This document shows, piece by piece, positions 44,681 through 54,952 of a stretch of DNA of 64,000 nt. The position numbers and the translations under genes were made by a program. A model generated the notes under the pieces. It was not told the DNA's origin and made no database searches. It saw nothing but the letters and a program-made list of their open reading frames with translations. The stretch covers positions 1 through 64,000 of the forward strand of contig CANGOP010000013.1 of the NCBI GenBank assembly GCA_947455595.1. Reading direction: 5' to 3'. The first letter of the stretch is position 1. Every line of letters starts with the position of its first letter. The DNA is from Gammaproteobacteria bacterium. GTDB taxonomy: Bacteria > Pseudomonadota > Gammaproteobacteria > Steroidobacterales > Steroidobacteraceae.

Positions 44681-47493
44681 GCGAGAATCCCGTGGACTAC
44701 AAGAATACGATCAATCTGCCGCAGACCGACTTCCCGATGAAGGCGGATCTTGCGAATCGCGAACCGCGCTGGCTGGACTTTTGGAAGTCCGCCGACATTT
44801 ACGGGAAGTTGCGCGAGGCCGCTAAGGGTCGACCGACCTTTATTCTGGCGGACGGCCCTCCGTATGCGAATGGATCGATCCATATCGGCCACGCGGTCAA
44901 CAAGATCCTCAAAGACATCGTGGTGAAGTCACGCACGCTGGATGGCTATGACGCGCCTTATGTGCCGGGCTGGGACTGCCACGGTCTGCCGATTGAGCAC
45001 CAGGTAGAGAAAACCCACGGTCGCGTCGGCGGCAAGATCGACGCTAAGGCCTTCCGCGCGGCCTGCCGGCAATATGCCGCCAAGCAGGTCGACGGACAGC
45101 GTGTCGATTTTATTCGCCTTGGGGTGATGGGTGACTGGGAGAACCCGTACCTGACCATGCTTCCGGGCTACGAAGCGCAGCAGTTGCGGGCGTTTGGTCG
45201 AATTGTTGAGCGAGGTCATATCTACAAGGGCTACAAGCCCGTTCATTGGTGTCTGGATTGCCGGTCATCTTTGGCGGAAGCGGAAGTCGAGTATGAAGAC
45301 CGGACAAGCCCGAGCATTGATGTGCGCTATTTCGTCTGCGATCGGACGGATCTCGAAAAAAGGGTGGGTCTGAGTGGGCTGACTAAGTCCGTATCGGTGG
45401 TGATTTGGACCACGACGCCGTGGACGCTGCCTGCCAGTCAAGCGGTGTCCTTCCATCCCGAGCTCGACTACGTCCTAGCAGATGTTGGCGCTGAAATCCT
45501 CATCGTGGCCGCTGAGTTGCTCAGCGACGTGTTGGCGCGCGCTGGTCTGGATTCGGCCACCGAATTGGTCCGAGTGAAGGGCGCTACGCTTGAGCACTTG
45601 GCATTGAATCACCCGTTTTATGAGCGGGTCTTACCGGTCATTTTGGGTGAGCATGTCACGGTGGACGCGGGTACTGGTGGTGTTCATACCGCACCAGCCC
45701 ATGGTCTGGATGACTACATTGTCGGCCAGCGCTATGGACTTCCCGTTGATAACCCGGTGGGCGGAGACGGCCGCTATCTCGCCTCAACGGCGCTGTTTGC
45801 CGGTGAGCAGGTTTTTGAGGCGAACGCAAAAGTGGTCGCTTTGCTGGCCGAGCGAGGGGTGTTGCTTGCGCACAAGCCGTACCAGCACAGCTATCCGCAC
45901 TGCTGGCGTCACAAATCCCCGCTGATTTTCCGAGCTACGCCACAATGGTTCATCAGCATGGAGCGCGAAGGCTTGCGCCAAGATGCACTGGCCGAGATTC
46001 GTCGAGTCCAGTTCACGCCACAGTGGGGCGAGAATCGCATTTACAGCATGATCGAGACGCGGCCTGATTGGTGTATTTCACGTCAACGCACGTGGGGTGT
46101 TCCGATTCCGTTCTTCCTGCACCGGGAAACGGGCGAATTACACCCACGTACCGTTGAACTCATTGAGGCGGTGGCGGGTCGTGTGGATGTTGACGGTATT
46201 GATGCGTGGTTCGACCTAGATCCCCGAGATCTGCTTGGGGACGAGGCAGCACAGTATGAGAAGTCGACGGACGTCATGGATGTTTGGGTCGACTCTGGGA
46301 TGATGCACTGGTGCGTAGCCCACCTGTTCCCGCAGATTCATGCGCCCGCCGACTTGTATTTGGAAGGCTCGGATCAACACCGCGGTTGGTTCCATTCCTC
46401 GCTGCTGACCTCTGTCGCGATCCATCGGCATGCGCCATATCGCGGCGTGCTGACGCACGGATTCACGGTCGACGATAAGGGCCGCAAGATGTCCAAGTCG
46501 CTCGGCAATACCATCCTGCCGCAGAAGGTCATTGGCGCGCTTGGGGCGGATGTGCTGCGCCTTTGGGTGGCAGCGACCGACTATGCCAATGAGATCGCCG
46601 TTTCTGACGAGATCTTGAAGCGCATGGCTGATTCTTACCGCCGCATGCGCAATACCGCGCGATTCTTGCTCGGTAATTTGGACGGATTTAATCCCGCTAC
46701 TGATGCCGTGGCGCCGGCTGAGATGGTAGATCTGGATCGCTGGGCCTTAAATTGCGCTCGTGACGTCCAGAAGGAAATCACGGACGCCTATCGCACCTAT
46801 GATTTCCACGTCATCTACCAGCGAATCCACAATTTCTGCGTCGTAGACTTGGGCGCATTCTATCTGGATGTCATTAAGGATCGTCTGTATACGACGAGCA
46901 AAGGTAGCCATGCCCGTCGTTCAGCGCAGACCGCGCTTTGGCACATCGCGGAGGCGATGGTCGCTTGGCTGGCGCCTATCCTGTCGTTTACGGCTGAAGA
47001 GATCTGGCAATCCATGCCACCGGTGGTCGGACGCCCTGAGTCCGTTTTCCTGAGTCAGTGGCACCAATTCCCTGAAGATACGGCAGGGGCTTCGGTCGCG
47101 TGGGGCGAGATCATCGCCATCAAGGCAGATGTTGCGCGTGAACTGGAAGTGCTCCGGGTGCGCGGTGAAATCGGTGGTCCGTTGGATGCCATTGTTGATC
47201 TTTGGGTCGATTCGGACCGATATGCCCGCTTGTCAAAACTGGGTGAGGAATTGCGCTTTGCGCTGATCACCTCGGAGGTGCACTTGCATCCGCTGCCCGC
47301 GCCCGCCACTGCGGCTGTTGCCGCTGCTGCAGGCGAGGGAGTTTGGATTGCTGTCGTCGCGAGCACGCAGGACAAGTGCATTCGTTGCTGGCACAAGCGT
47401 GCCGATATCGGCGGCGTGCCGGATCATCCGCAAGTCTGCGCTCGGTGCGCGGGTAACGTGACGGGCTCTGGCGAATCTCGCCAGTACGCATAA
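44677..47493 (+). CDS. ileS: Isoleucyl-tRNA synthetase
   Basis: Class I aminoacyl-tRNA synthetase of 938 aa. The HIGH motif is in [17 protein letters not shown] and KMSKS in [10 protein letters not shown]. The editing domain contains [13 protein letters not shown] and [13 protein letters not shown]; the C-terminal zinc site is CIRCWHKR...CARCAG. It is the bacterial type (IleS1). GTG start overlapping ribF. Confidence 0.98.
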   Translation: MSENPVDYKNTINLPQTDFPMKADLANREPRWLDFWKSADIYGKLREAAKGRPTFILADGPPYANGSIHIGHAVNKILKDIVVKSRTLDGYDAPYVPGWDCHGLPIEHQVEKTHGRVGGKIDAKAFRAACRQYAAKQVDGQRVDFIRLGVMGDWENPYLTMLPGYEAQQLRAFGRIVERGHIYKGYKPVHWCLDCRSSLAEAEVEYEDRTSPSIDVRYFVCDRTDLEKRVGLSGLTKSVSVVIWTTTPWTLPASQAVSFHPELDYVLADVGAEILIVAAELLSDVLARAGLDSATELVRVKGATLEHLALNHPFYERVLPVILGEHVTVDAGTGGVHTAPAHGLDDYIVGQRYGLPVDNPVGGDGRYLASTALFAGEQVFEANAKVVALLAERGVLLAHKPYQHSYPHCWRHKSPLIFRATPQWFISMEREGLRQDALAEIRRVQFTPQWGENRIYSMIETRPDWCISRQRTWGVPIPFFLHRETGELHPRTVELIEAVAGRVDVDGIDAWFDLDPRDLLGDEAAQYEKSTDVMDVWVDSGMMHWCVAHLFPQIHAPADLYLEGSDQHRGWFHSSLLTSVAIHRHAPYRGVLTHGFTVDDKGRKMSKSLGNTILPQKVIGALGADVLRLWVAATDYANEIAVSDEILKRMADSYRRMRNTARFLLGNLDGFNPATDAVAPAEMVDLDRWALNCARDVQKEITDAYRTYDFHVIYQRIHNFCVVDLGAFYLDVIKDRLYTTSKGSHARRSAQTALWHIAEAMVAWLAPILSFTAEEIWQSMPPVVGRPESVFLSQWHQFPEDTAGASVAWGEIIAIKADVARELEVLRVRGEIGGPLDAIVDLWVDSDRYARLSKLGEELRFALITSEVHLHPLPAPATAAVAAAAGEGVWIAVVASTQDKCIRCWHKRADIGGVPDHPQVCARCAGNVTGSGESRQYA

Positions 47494-47507
47494 GAGAGGA
47501 TCTGGAC

Positions 47508-48005
47508 ATGCGTTATGGACAGCTGCGCTGGTTATGGTTGACGGCTGCAGCGATCGCCACGGATCAGCTCATCAAGGCGGCATTGGTCAGTCGCTTTCAG
47601 CTGTTTGAGCGCATGCCGTTGGTCCCTCCGGTTCTGGAGATTACCCGCCTGCATAACCGCGGCGCAGCATTCAGTTTTTTGGATGACGCTGGGGGATGGC
47701 AGAAGTACCTGTTCTTAAGTCTGGCAGTTGCTGTATCGACTGGCATCGCGGTGTGGTTGCAGCAGTTGAATAGCGTGGTCCGACGGATTGTCCCGTCGGG
47801 TCTTGCGTTAGTAGCGGGTGGCGCCCTAGGTAATGCCATTGATCGGGTCCATTACGGCTATGTGGTCGATTTCATCCACGTCCACTGGTACGACTCCTGG
47901 TGGTTCCCGGCATTTAATGTTGCTGATGCCGCGATCACAGTGGGTGCGGCGTTGCTGATAATGGATGCCGTGCTCGATAGCCGTTATCCGCACCCGAGGG
48001 CGTAA
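47508..48005 (+). CDS. lspA: Signal peptidase II (lipoprotein)
   Basis: Inner-membrane aspartyl protease that cleaves lipoprotein signals after diacylglyceryl transfer; 165 aa with four membrane helices. Catalytic Asp residues are in [17 protein letters not shown] and [25 protein letters not shown] is conserved. This window encodes at least two of its likely substrates (lipobox proteins at 6969 and 7705). It overlaps ispH by one base (TAATG). The fkpB gene often found between lspA and ispH is missing. Confidence 0.97.
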   Translation: MRYGQLRWLWLTAAAIATDQLIKAALVSRFQLFERMPLVPPVLEITRLHNRGAAFSFLDDAGGWQKYLFLSLAVAVSTGIAVWLQQLNSVVRRIVPSGLALVAGGALGNAIDRVHYGYVVDFIHVHWYDSWWFPAFNVADAAITVGAALLIMDAVLDSRYPHPRA

Positions 48006-48955
48006 TGCGTATCCACCTCGCAAATCCGCGCGGCTTCTGCGCCGGTGTCGATCGGGCCATCGAGATTGTCGAGCGAGCTATCGAACTTTTCGGCGCTCCG
48101 ATCTATGTGCGTCACGAAGTAGTTCACAACCGATATGTCGTGGATAGGCTGCGGTCCTTGGGCGCAGTCTTCGTTGAAGAGCTGGCCGATGTGCCCGCAG
48201 GGGCGACGTTGATTTTCAGCGCTCATGGTGTTTCGAAGGCTGTTCGAGCCGAAGCGGATCACCGGGGATTTACTGTTTTCGACGCCACCTGTCCGTTGGT
48301 TACGAAGGTACACCTTGAAGTCGTGCGCCACGCGCGCGATGGTCGCGAAGTGGTCTTGATCGGGCATGCCGGGCACCCCGAAGTCGAAGGAACGATGGGG
48401 CAGTTCGATACGGCCGCAGGGGGCCGCATTCATCTGGTGGAAACCATTGAGGATGCGCAGCAGCTCGTGGTAGCGGACCCGTCGCGCCTGGCTTTTGTGA
48501 CCCAAACGACCTTGTCGGTCGACGACACTTCGCGAATCGTCGAGGCCTTGCAGGCGCGATTCCCAGAGCTGGTTGCGCCCCGCCGGGAGGATATTTGCTA
48601 CGCGACCCAGAACCGACAGGATGCCGTGAAGCAGTTGGTCGAGATCTGCCAGGTCGTGATTGTGGTCGGGTCGAAATCGAGTTCGAACTCAAATCGCCTG
48701 CGGGAAATCGCTGAAAAGCGCGGCCTGCGCGGGTATTTGGTGGATGGCGCTGCTGATCTGGATGCCCATTGGTTCGAGGGGGTCACGGACGTGGGCGTGA
48801 CCGCCGGCGCGTCCGCACCGGAAATCTTGGTTGGGGAAGTGGTCGCACGGCTGCGAGAGTGGGGTGGGGAATCGGCCACCGAGGTCCCCGGACGAGAAGA
48901 ACACGTGGTTTTCGCGTTACCCAAGCCGCTTCGCCAAGGCGCGCGCCCGAACTGA
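48005..48955 (+). CDS. ispH: 4-Hydroxy-3-methylbut-2-enyl diphosphate reductase
   Basis: Last enzyme of the MEP isoprenoid pathway, producing IPP and DMAPP; 316 aa. The three cluster cysteines are in [22 protein letters not shown] and [22 protein letters not shown] and the C-terminal [11 protein letters not shown] are conserved. Last gene of the murJ-to-ispH run; tRNA-Thr follows under its own promoter. Confidence 0.97.
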   Translation: MRIHLANPRGFCAGVDRAIEIVERAIELFGAPIYVRHEVVHNRYVVDRLRSLGAVFVEELADVPAGATLIFSAHGVSKAVRAEADHRGFTVFDATCPLVTKVHLEVVRHARDGREVVLIGHAGHPEVEGTMGQFDTAAGGRIHLVETIEDAQQLVVADPSRLAFVTQTTLSVDDTSRIVEALQARFPELVAPRREDICYATQNRQDAVKQLVEICQVVIVVGSKSSSNSNRLREIAEKRGLRGYLVDGAADLDAHWFEGVTDVGVTAGASAPEILVGEVVARLREWGGESATEVPGREEHVVFALPKPLRQGARPN

Positions 48956-48968
48956 TTGTTCGCGCGCG

Positions 48969-48997
48969 TTGCCGGCCGTCTCCGGGTTTCGTATACT
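48969..48997 (+). promoter_or_regulatory. tRNA-Thr promoter
   Basis: TTGCCG (48969-48974), 17 bases, TATACT (48992-48997). The expected transcription start lies a few bases before the tRNA 5' end, and the spacer after the -10 is GC-rich (CGCGCCC), a feature of stringently controlled stable-RNA promoters. Confidence 0.72.
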
Positions 48998-49008
48998 TCG
49001 CGCCCTTC

Positions 49009-49084
49009 GCCGGTGTAGCTCAGTTGGTAGAGCAGTCGCTTCGTAAGCGAGAGGTCGGGGGTTCAAGTCCCTCCACCGGCACCA
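49009..49084 (+). tRNA. tRNA-Thr (anticodon CGT)
   Basis: Complete cloverleaf: acceptor GCCGGTG with CACCGGC, D-arm GCTC-AGTTGGT-AGAGC, anticodon loop TTCGTAA giving anticodon CGT, T-arm GGGGGTTCAAGTCCC, discriminator A and encoded CCA. It decodes ACG threonine codons. Own promoter just upstream. Confidence 0.97.
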
Positions 49085-49125
49085 TTCCTCGCTATTGTGG
49101 CTTTTCAGCCCGACGCCTCAAGCGT

Positions 49126-49151
49126 CCCGGGCGTGGGACTCCACGCCCGGG
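49126..49151. terminator. GC-rich stem-loop after tRNA-Thr
   Basis: Perfect 11-bp stem CCCGGGCGTGG / CCACGCCCGGG around GACT, between tRNA-Thr and the stop of the converging secreted-protein gene. Only ATTT follows, so termination strength is uncertain. Confidence 0.5.
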
Positions 49152-49168
49152 ATTTGGCTATTGGTCCA

Positions 49169-50530
49169 TCAGAGGGGTGCCGAACATCCCGCATTCTGGG
49201 GAACCGACAGGGACGTCAACACCGAGGCGTCTGGGTACGAATACGCGCCACCGAGCGCCCGGGATGGGCTCTGGAACGCGAACCACGGCAGCAGTGCCTC
49301 ATTCTGTGGGTGATACACGTGGCCTTTGGTTCTCACCGGATAGGTTGCGTTAGGCAGTCCCTCGATGACGTCACCATCTTCCAAGTTATTTTGGCAATTT
49401 CCATTGGGCGATAGCCACCACGGAGTGGCATTCGTCGTGCCGTCGAACACCACGAACGGGTCATTGAAGATTTCCGACAACTCGTGACTGAGCGGGGTGA
49501 TGTCAGCGAACGAATCGCCAAAGATGCCGGGTGTGACCCATGACGAATAGTCCATGACGTAAAAACGGGGCAACGCATCGGCCGTTGCGCCCGGCTCGTA
49601 GTCGAAGCTGTGGTACCCGAGGATGCAGCAATTTCCCGGCGTATCGACGTATAGGTACGTGTCCGGGAAGATGAACGATGTGATGTCCGTGGTCTTCATA
49701 TCGCCGGATACTTCAGCTGCACCTATTACCGTGGAGCTATCAACGGCAGTGCTGGGGAACAGGAGGCCGGTGAAGGCTGCGTCGTCGACGAGAATATAGA
49801 AGCAGCAGGAACCATCGGCATTCAATGCATAGTGATAATTGCAGTGCCCTGCGGATCCGTCCGAGTTGACGGTGCCGCACGCGGCATCCTGAGAAATGCT
49901 CATGACGAGCGGTTTGCCGACGGCGGGCGTCAGGAGGGTGTGCCAGCCTTCGCCCTTGGCCGAATAGAACTCAGCACGCTGCACGGCGTCGTTGTATTGG
50001 AGGGGATCTTCACTGCCCGGGAATCGAGCGGGGACGAATATCGGCGAATCCAATATGGAGCGTACATATTGAGTCGCGTCGGAATACAACCGTACGCCGT
50101 TTCTAAAACGCGGATTCCCCTGTGCGTCGAGCAGATCAACGGAGACTGGGATAACGGGTGCACGGATTCTGGTCGTACCGCCGCGGGCTGGCGAGCGGCC
50201 GACCATGGCGTAGGACCAGTTCGACTGCGGCTGACCATTCCAATCCACACCGGTGGCCTGAAATTGGCCGGTGAAGTTCGGAATCGAGTCGATACCCGGG
50301 ACGGGCCCGCCAAATCGTGAGGCTGACTTCACGCCATCGGTCAGTACCCGGGAGCGAGCGCCCATATGGACGGGATCGCCGTGCACCGAGTGTGCGCCGC
50401 GGATGGAACCTGCGGCCATTTCATCGGGTGGAGCGCTTGCTGAGGCAATACTGCCCGTGATTAACAATCCAAAGGCGATTAAAACCGGCCAACTACGAGC
50501 CGCTCGGCTCCATGAGGCACGCGTATTCAT
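49169..50530 (-). CDS. Secreted protein with HELSE metallopeptidase-like motif
   Basis: Exported protein of 453 aa with a signal peptide ending near SIASA-SAP. No family recognised with certainty. Visible features: HELSEIFNDP (349-358), an H-E-x-x-E pattern followed by NDP that recalls zincin-like helices and the HE-xxE-xxTDP stretch of some EXO/phosphate-induced-type proteins; two vicinal Cys pairs (242-243 and 301-302) plus further cysteines (218, 230 and, near 380, in NGNCQNN), suggesting disulfides; many Tyr/Trp residues. It may be a secreted peptidase or a cell-surface protein. The gene is separate from its neighbours: 94 bases to the VanZ-like gene upstream. Confidence 0.65.
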   Translation of the reverse strand: MNTRASWSRAARSWPVLIAFGLLITGSIASASAPPDEMAAGSIRGAHSVHGDPVHMGARSRVLTDGVKSASRFGGPVPGIDSIPNFTGQFQATGVDWNGQPQSNWSYAMVGRSPARGGTTRIRAPVIPVSVDLLDAQGNPRFRNGVRLYSDATQYVRSILDSPIFVPARFPGSEDPLQYNDAVQRAEFYSAKGEGWHTLLTPAVGKPLVMSISQDAACGTVNSDGSAGHCNYHYALNADGSCCFYILVDDAAFTGLLFPSTAVDSSTVIGAAEVSGDMKTTDITSFIFPDTYLYVDTPGNCCILGYHSFDYEPGATADALPRFYVMDYSSWVTPGIFGDSFADITPLSHELSEIFNDPFVVFDGTTNATPWWLSPNGNCQNNLEDGDVIEGLPNATYPVRTKGHVYHPQNEALLPWFAFQSPSRALGGAYSYPDASVLTSLSVPQNAGCSAPL

Positions 50531-50624
50531 CGAAACCCCCTAATTAATAAAATAGTATTTCGCATCAATTCCGCGATGCGATGGGGGTTAACTTAGCACC
50601 GGCCGTGACCAGCGACCAGATGCT

Positions 50625-51635
50625 TCAGCGTAGCTCGACTCGGCTCAACCAGAGTTCCCGCGGTCCTTCACTGCCGATCTTGTAAAGGGATACGGCACCA
50701 ATACGGCTGAGATCCAAGCGGCGATGTAACGGACCCTTGACGATATCAGCCAGCGGAATCTCAAGCGTGCGCCGAGTTTGTGGTGGTACCACTTGTAGGC
50801 CTTCATAACGATCCGCGTAGTTCCCGTCATGGGCACGATCCTGAACCCGAATGTGCAGCGGTAATTCCAACTTTGTCGGATTAGTTACGTCAATCCGCAA
50901 CTGCTGATAGCCGCGCCAGTTGCTCAGCGGTTCGTCCATTGAAACGCCGGAGTACGGGCGCGTGGTGAGCGGCACTCGTAACGCGCGCTCGCCATTCGAG
51001 TGTGCGTACACCGTAGGTAGAGCGGTCAGGTCTGGCGACGTATCGGTGAGCGAGACGAGCAGCAGATCGAGACTACTGCGGGGTGCGAACACCGTCTGCG
51101 CGCTGAGGCCGCGCTGCACGTACGCGGCCGTCACCCACCCAACTGGAGCCAAGGTCACTACGCTGATCAGTCCGGATAGGACCAGAAAGCCGACACGGGC
51201 CCTGCGATTCGTCGATTGGAGGTGTAGGCGGGGGTCAAATGCCGCCAGTAGCGCAAGCGTACATAGGACTCCGCGCAGATCCAGCATGAAATCCTTCACG
51301 GCGGGATCACGATGGGTGACTACTTGCGAAACTTCGGTAATAAATCCAAGAGCAGTCGCGATCAGCAGCGTCGGTAAATAGTCGCTGGCTAGGCCACCCA
51401 GTGGGTGTCGCTGACGGCGGATGACGAAAAGGCCGAGCGTAATAAGGCCGAAGACCAGCGGATGTCCCAGCTTCTGCACGGAATGCAGTATGAGGGGTCG
51501 GCCGGGCAACTCAACGTACAGCACAGTCAGCGACAGTGCCGCGATCATCACGACGAGGAATGATGTGGGCAATCGGACCAACCGGCCCGGCCAGCTATTC
51601 AGATTCAGATGTGAATCGATGTCCGAATGCCCCAT
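50625..51635 (-). CDS. VanZ-like membrane protein with C-terminal beta domain
   Basis: Protein of 336 aa. An N-terminal VanZ-type membrane region of four or five helices (about 20-185) contains the family-like ALGFITEVSQVVTHRDPAVKDFMLD. A C-terminal extracytoplasmic beta-rich domain follows (about 200-336), ending GPRELWLSRVELR, that resembles a carbohydrate-binding sandwich. VanZ proteins have no settled enzymatic role; some confer glycopeptide resistance. It follows the acyl-AMP ligase gene by 17 bases and so is probably part of the lipid locus, where it might handle a lipid or glycan at the membrane. Confidence 0.72.
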   Translation of the reverse strand: MGHSDIDSHLNLNSWPGRLVRLPTSFLVVMIAALSLTVLYVELPGRPLILHSVQKLGHPLVFGLITLGLFVIRRQRHPLGGLASDYLPTLLIATALGFITEVSQVVTHRDPAVKDFMLDLRGVLCTLALLAAFDPRLHLQSTNRRARVGFLVLSGLISVVTLAPVGWVTAAYVQRGLSAQTVFAPRSSLDLLLVSLTDTSPDLTALPTVYAHSNGERALRVPLTTRPYSGVSMDEPLSNWRGYQQLRIDVTNPTKLELPLHIRVQDRAHDGNYADRYEGLQVVPPQTRRTLEIPLADIVKGPLHRRLDLSRIGAVSLYKIGSEGPRELWLSRVELR

Positions 51636-51652
51636 AACTACGCGCTGTTGTT

Positions 51653-53608
51653 TTAGGTTCTACCGACTTTGGTCTCGAGGTGTGCCGCGAGTTGGGCCAC
51701 AGTTGGATAGTCAAAGAGCTCCGTTAGGTCAATGGCTCCCGGGAACTGTCGATCAATTTCCTCGTGAATCTGAATCAGCGTGAGTGAGCTCGCGCCAATT
51801 TCAAAAAGATTGTCATCAAGCTCAACGGATTTTCCAGCGAGCGCTTCGGCGCAGATAGCGAGAATAGTGACTTCCAGGCTGCCACCGGCATCTCGATGGC
51901 TGTGCTGGCGATTGCGCAGTTCCGAGAGCGCGCGCAGGTCTTCGGCAAACTCACCGGCGACGAATGCTTGCTCTAGAGCAACGCGTTGGATTTTTCCGCT
52001 GGTGGTCTTCGGAATTCGTTTGACCGGGACAACATGCGCTACCTCAAGGCCGGCATGCTCGTTGACCAGTCGGGTGATTTCCTGCGCGATCGGCAGGAAC
52101 TCTTCCAGAGTGCCTCGATGCAGCACGAAGAAGGTCAGTTCATCGCCCTCGGCATCGGCTGGGCGACATCCGGCAGCAACGACTTTCCCAAGTTCGAGGC
52201 CATCAGCCTGTTGCGCGATGCCTTCGAGATCATGCGGGAAGTAATTCTGGCCGTTCACAAAGATAATTTCTTTGGCGCGTCCAGTGACGTACAAGTCGCC
52301 ATTGCAAATGACGCCGAGATCGCCTGTATCGAGCCAGCCCTCGGCATCAATTGCGCGTTCGTTGGCGACGGGATCTTCGAAATAACCGTGCGTGACGTTG
52401 GCGCCACGAATCAGGATCCGACCCACAGCGCCGTCAGCAACGGCGCCGCCGTCCATCGCGGCAATTTGGACGGACGTGCCAGGAATCGCCCGACCGACAT
52501 TCATCAGTGGCAGGGCCTCTGGAGAGTCAGCCGTGGTGATGCCGGCAGGAGTTCCCGGATTGAGTTGGTGACGATTGAAGCATTGGTGCGTGTAAATGGT
52601 CCCGGGCGCCGGGAACGTGACCGCCAAGGTGGCTTCCGCCAATCCGTAAACCGGGAACATGGCGCTGCGCGCAAGACCATACGGGGCCATGTGGTCCATA
52701 AATTCATCACACAGCGCGACCGAGATGGGTTCCGCGCCATTGAAGATCAGGCGAACCGAAGACAAGTCGACGCCTTCCAGTTGGCGACCATCGAGAACTT
52801 TCAAGAAGTGCCGGTATCCGAAGTTCGGTGACGATAAAATCGTGGCACGGACGTCCGATGCGAATTTGGGCCACAGCAGCGGTCGCCGAATGAATAGTTC
52901 GGTCGGCATCAAATGATTTTCAATTCGATTGGCAAACATGAAGATGTGCTTGCCGATCAGTCCCATGTCGTGCGTCAGCGGCATCCAGCTGAGAGAGACG
53001 TCTTCCGCGCAGAAGCGGGCACCGGCTGTCGCGCCACGAAGATTGGCCACGACATTTCCGTGGGTGAGCACGACGCCTTTTGGAAGGCTCGTTGAGCCCG
53101 ATGAAAATTGGATAAAAGCGGTGTCTTCTGCTCGCGGGCGCACTGGGGTGCCTAATCGCGACAGGTCGCCCAAATTCTCAATGAGTACCGCGCGCTGTTC
53201 CAGCCGCGCAAAGGTCTCAGACTCGCCAACCGTCGCGGCAAAAGCGCCGATGCGCTCCAGATTTCGGCGATCCGTATACAGCAGCGGATTGCCCAGCTTG
53301 CGAGCGATCCGCAGTAACTTGTGGCGGTGCTCATCGGAGATCCCAACCGCCAAGGGGACGGGGATGACGCCGCCCGCGAGCGCGCCCCAGAACCCCTCGA
53401 TGAAGTGCTGGTTGCTGTTCAAGAAGATGATCATCTTATCGCCAGGTGTGGCGCCAGCGGCCTGCAGATGACCCAGAATGCCCAAGGCATTCTGATACAG
53501 CGTTCCATATGGAACCGTTCGGCGATCGTGTTCGCCCTCGAGGTAATGAATTGCGCGTTCGACGTCGCGATTCGCCTCAAGGATATCGATCAGAGTGTCG
53601 TTAGCCAT
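51653..53608 (-). CDS. Fatty acyl-AMP ligase fused to an acyl carrier domain
   Basis: Protein of 651 aa. Residues 1 to about 560 are an adenylate-forming ligase of FAAL type: ATP loop FIQFSSGSTSLPKG (165-178), SWMPLTHDMGLIG, and GWLDTGDLGVICNGDLYVTGR near the hinge, with KTTSGKIQR at the catalytic Lys. Residues about 575-651 are a carrier domain with the phosphopantetheine Ser608 in GASSLTL. FAALs activate free fatty acids as adenylates and load carrier proteins instead of CoA. Here the acceptor is fused and no polyketide or peptide synthase is next to it. P450 and VanZ-like genes flank it; a phosphopantetheinyl transferase is 1.3 kb away. Confidence 0.9.
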   Translation of the reverse strand: MANDTLIDILEANRDVERAIHYLEGEHDRRTVPYGTLYQNALGILGHLQAAGATPGDKMIIFLNSNQHFIEGFWGALAGGVIPVPLAVGISDEHRHKLLRIARKLGNPLLYTDRRNLERIGAFAATVGESETFARLEQRAVLIENLGDLSRLGTPVRPRAEDTAFIQFSSGSTSLPKGVVLTHGNVVANLRGATAGARFCAEDVSLSWMPLTHDMGLIGKHIFMFANRIENHLMPTELFIRRPLLWPKFASDVRATILSSPNFGYRHFLKVLDGRQLEGVDLSSVRLIFNGAEPISVALCDEFMDHMAPYGLARSAMFPVYGLAEATLAVTFPAPGTIYTHQCFNRHQLNPGTPAGITTADSPEALPLMNVGRAIPGTSVQIAAMDGGAVADGAVGRILIRGANVTHGYFEDPVANERAIDAEGWLDTGDLGVICNGDLYVTGRAKEIIFVNGQNYFPHDLEGIAQQADGLELGKVVAAGCRPADAEGDELTFFVLHRGTLEEFLPIAQEITRLVNEHAGLEVAHVVPVKRIPKTTSGKIQRVALEQAFVAGEFAEDLRALSELRNRQHSHRDAGGSLEVTILAICAEALAGKSVELDDNLFEIGASSLTLIQIHEEIDRQFPGAIDLTELFDYPTVAQLAAHLETKVGRT

Positions 53609-53635
53609 TCGTTTATTCCGTGCAGACGCTAGGCG

Positions 53636-54952
53636 TCAACGTGGGTGCAAGCGCATCCGCAGATCGCCACGTGTCCGCAGATTGATTGCCGCTTCGATAT
53701 CCAGCGGGCCTTCATCCAGATACTCCATACGCCAACGGGCGGCAACGCGAGCAACATGGACGGTCATCTCATACATTGCGAAGTTCTCACCGACGCAGTG
53801 TCGGGGTCCCGCTGCAAACGGGATGTAGATCCAACGATCGCGCGGATCGTCGTCTAAGAATCGTTCGGGCCGAAAAGCATCCGGTGCATCCCAGTGGGCG
53901 GGATGCCGTTGGATGAGATAAGGACTGAGCATGACATCCGTTCCCGCCGGAATCCGATGCCCCGAGAGCACATCGTCGGTCAGCGTCCGGCGGCTGAGGA
54001 TCCAGCCCGGCGGATAGAGGCGCATCGCTTCGAGAATGGCAGCGCGCGTTTCGCGCAGCCCTTCAGCTTCGGCATAAGTCAGTCGGGCGTCGGGATCCAG
54101 TTGGCTCGCCTCAGCAGCCACACGATCGAAGGCCTCCGGATGGGTTGCGAGCAGGTACCACGTCCAATTAAGCGCGCTGGCGCTCGTCTCATGGCCGGCC
54201 ACGACGAGCGTCATCGCTTCATCGAGCAATTCGCGATCCGGCATCGGTTCGCCAGTTTCCTTGTCGCGTGCTGCCATCAGCATGCCGAGAAAGTCATGTC
54301 GATCCAGATGCTCTGTCCGACGCCGGGTAACCAGTTCGCCAACCAGGCGAACGAGGCTGCGGAACCGATAGGCGAATTGCAGATCGCGTGCGGCGTGCTC
54401 CGTGACGAGCGCGAAGGGATTCTGTCCCATGCGCTCGGTCAGCCACTCGAGGTCTTCGCCAAATAGACCCCGCAAGATGATTTCGAGCGTGAGTTCGCTC
54501 ATCTCCGAGGTAATGGAGATCGGTTCTGCAGCGGCAACAGCGGTTGCCCACAGGTCCATACGTCGCGCGACTTCGGTTTCGATGGTGTCAGCAAACGACT
54601 CGATAACCCGACGGTGAAAGAAGGGCTGGATCATGCGGCGCTGGCGCCGCCACAGGTCGCCCTCGCTGGTCATGATGCCGTCACCGAGCAGGATGCGCAC
54701 CCGATCAAGGCCAATGCCCTTGGTGTAATTGCGGTGGTTCGTCACCAGAACGCGCTTGATATCGGCCGGATTGTTCAGTATCCACGTATCGGCGCTGCGG
54801 CCGGGCGCATGGATTCGGAACAAATCGCCGGATCGGCTGCACGCCGCCTCCAGCCGAGCGAGAGAATCCTCGGTGGAGCCGACGTCAAAAGCGTCGGGAT
54901 CGAGCGGCGGGGGCACTGGGCTCGCGCTATGCTGATCGAGGTTTCGGGGCAT
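53636..54952 (-). CDS. Cytochrome P450
   Basis: Haem monooxygenase of 438 aa, soluble (no membrane anchor). Helix I AGHETS (252-257), ExxR as EAMR (308-311), PERF (362-365) and haem loop FAAGPRHCVG with Cys386; WRRQRR at 101-106 is the helix-C haem contact. The sequence is of the CYP102/CYP4-like branch, which favours fatty-acid-type substrates. It lies 27 bases upstream of the FAAL-carrier gene, so hydroxylation of a carrier-bound acyl chain is a reasonable inference. Its ATG overlaps the divergent PPTase ATG. Confidence 0.93.
   Translation of the reverse strand: MPRNLDQHSASPVPPPLDPDAFDVGSTEDSLARLEAACSRSGDLFRIHAPGRSADTWILNNPADIKRVLVTNHRNYTKGIGLDRVRILLGDGIMTSEGDLWRRQRRMIQPFFHRRVIESFADTIETEVARRMDLWATAVAAAEPISITSEMSELTLEIILRGLFGEDLEWLTERMGQNPFALVTEHAARDLQFAYRFRSLVRLVGELVTRRRTEHLDRHDFLGMLMAARDKETGEPMPDRELLDEAMTLVVAGHETSASALNWTWYLLATHPEAFDRVAAEASQLDPDARLTYAEAEGLRETRAAILEAMRLYPPGWILSRRTLTDDVLSGHRIPAGTDVMLSPYLIQRHPAHWDAPDAFRPERFLDDDPRDRWIYIPFAAGPRHCVGENFAMYEMTVHVARVAARWRMEYLDEGPLDIEAAINLRTRGDLRMRLHPR

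Noticed and set aside
48769-49353. 194-aa open frame crossing ispH end and tRNA-Thr
   Set aside because: It would code through a complete tRNA gene; no similarity.
51986-52831. 281-aa open frame antisense to the FAAL gene
   Set aside because: It lies fully within a well-supported gene, has no ribosome site or recognisable motif, and is explained by GC-rich codon bias.
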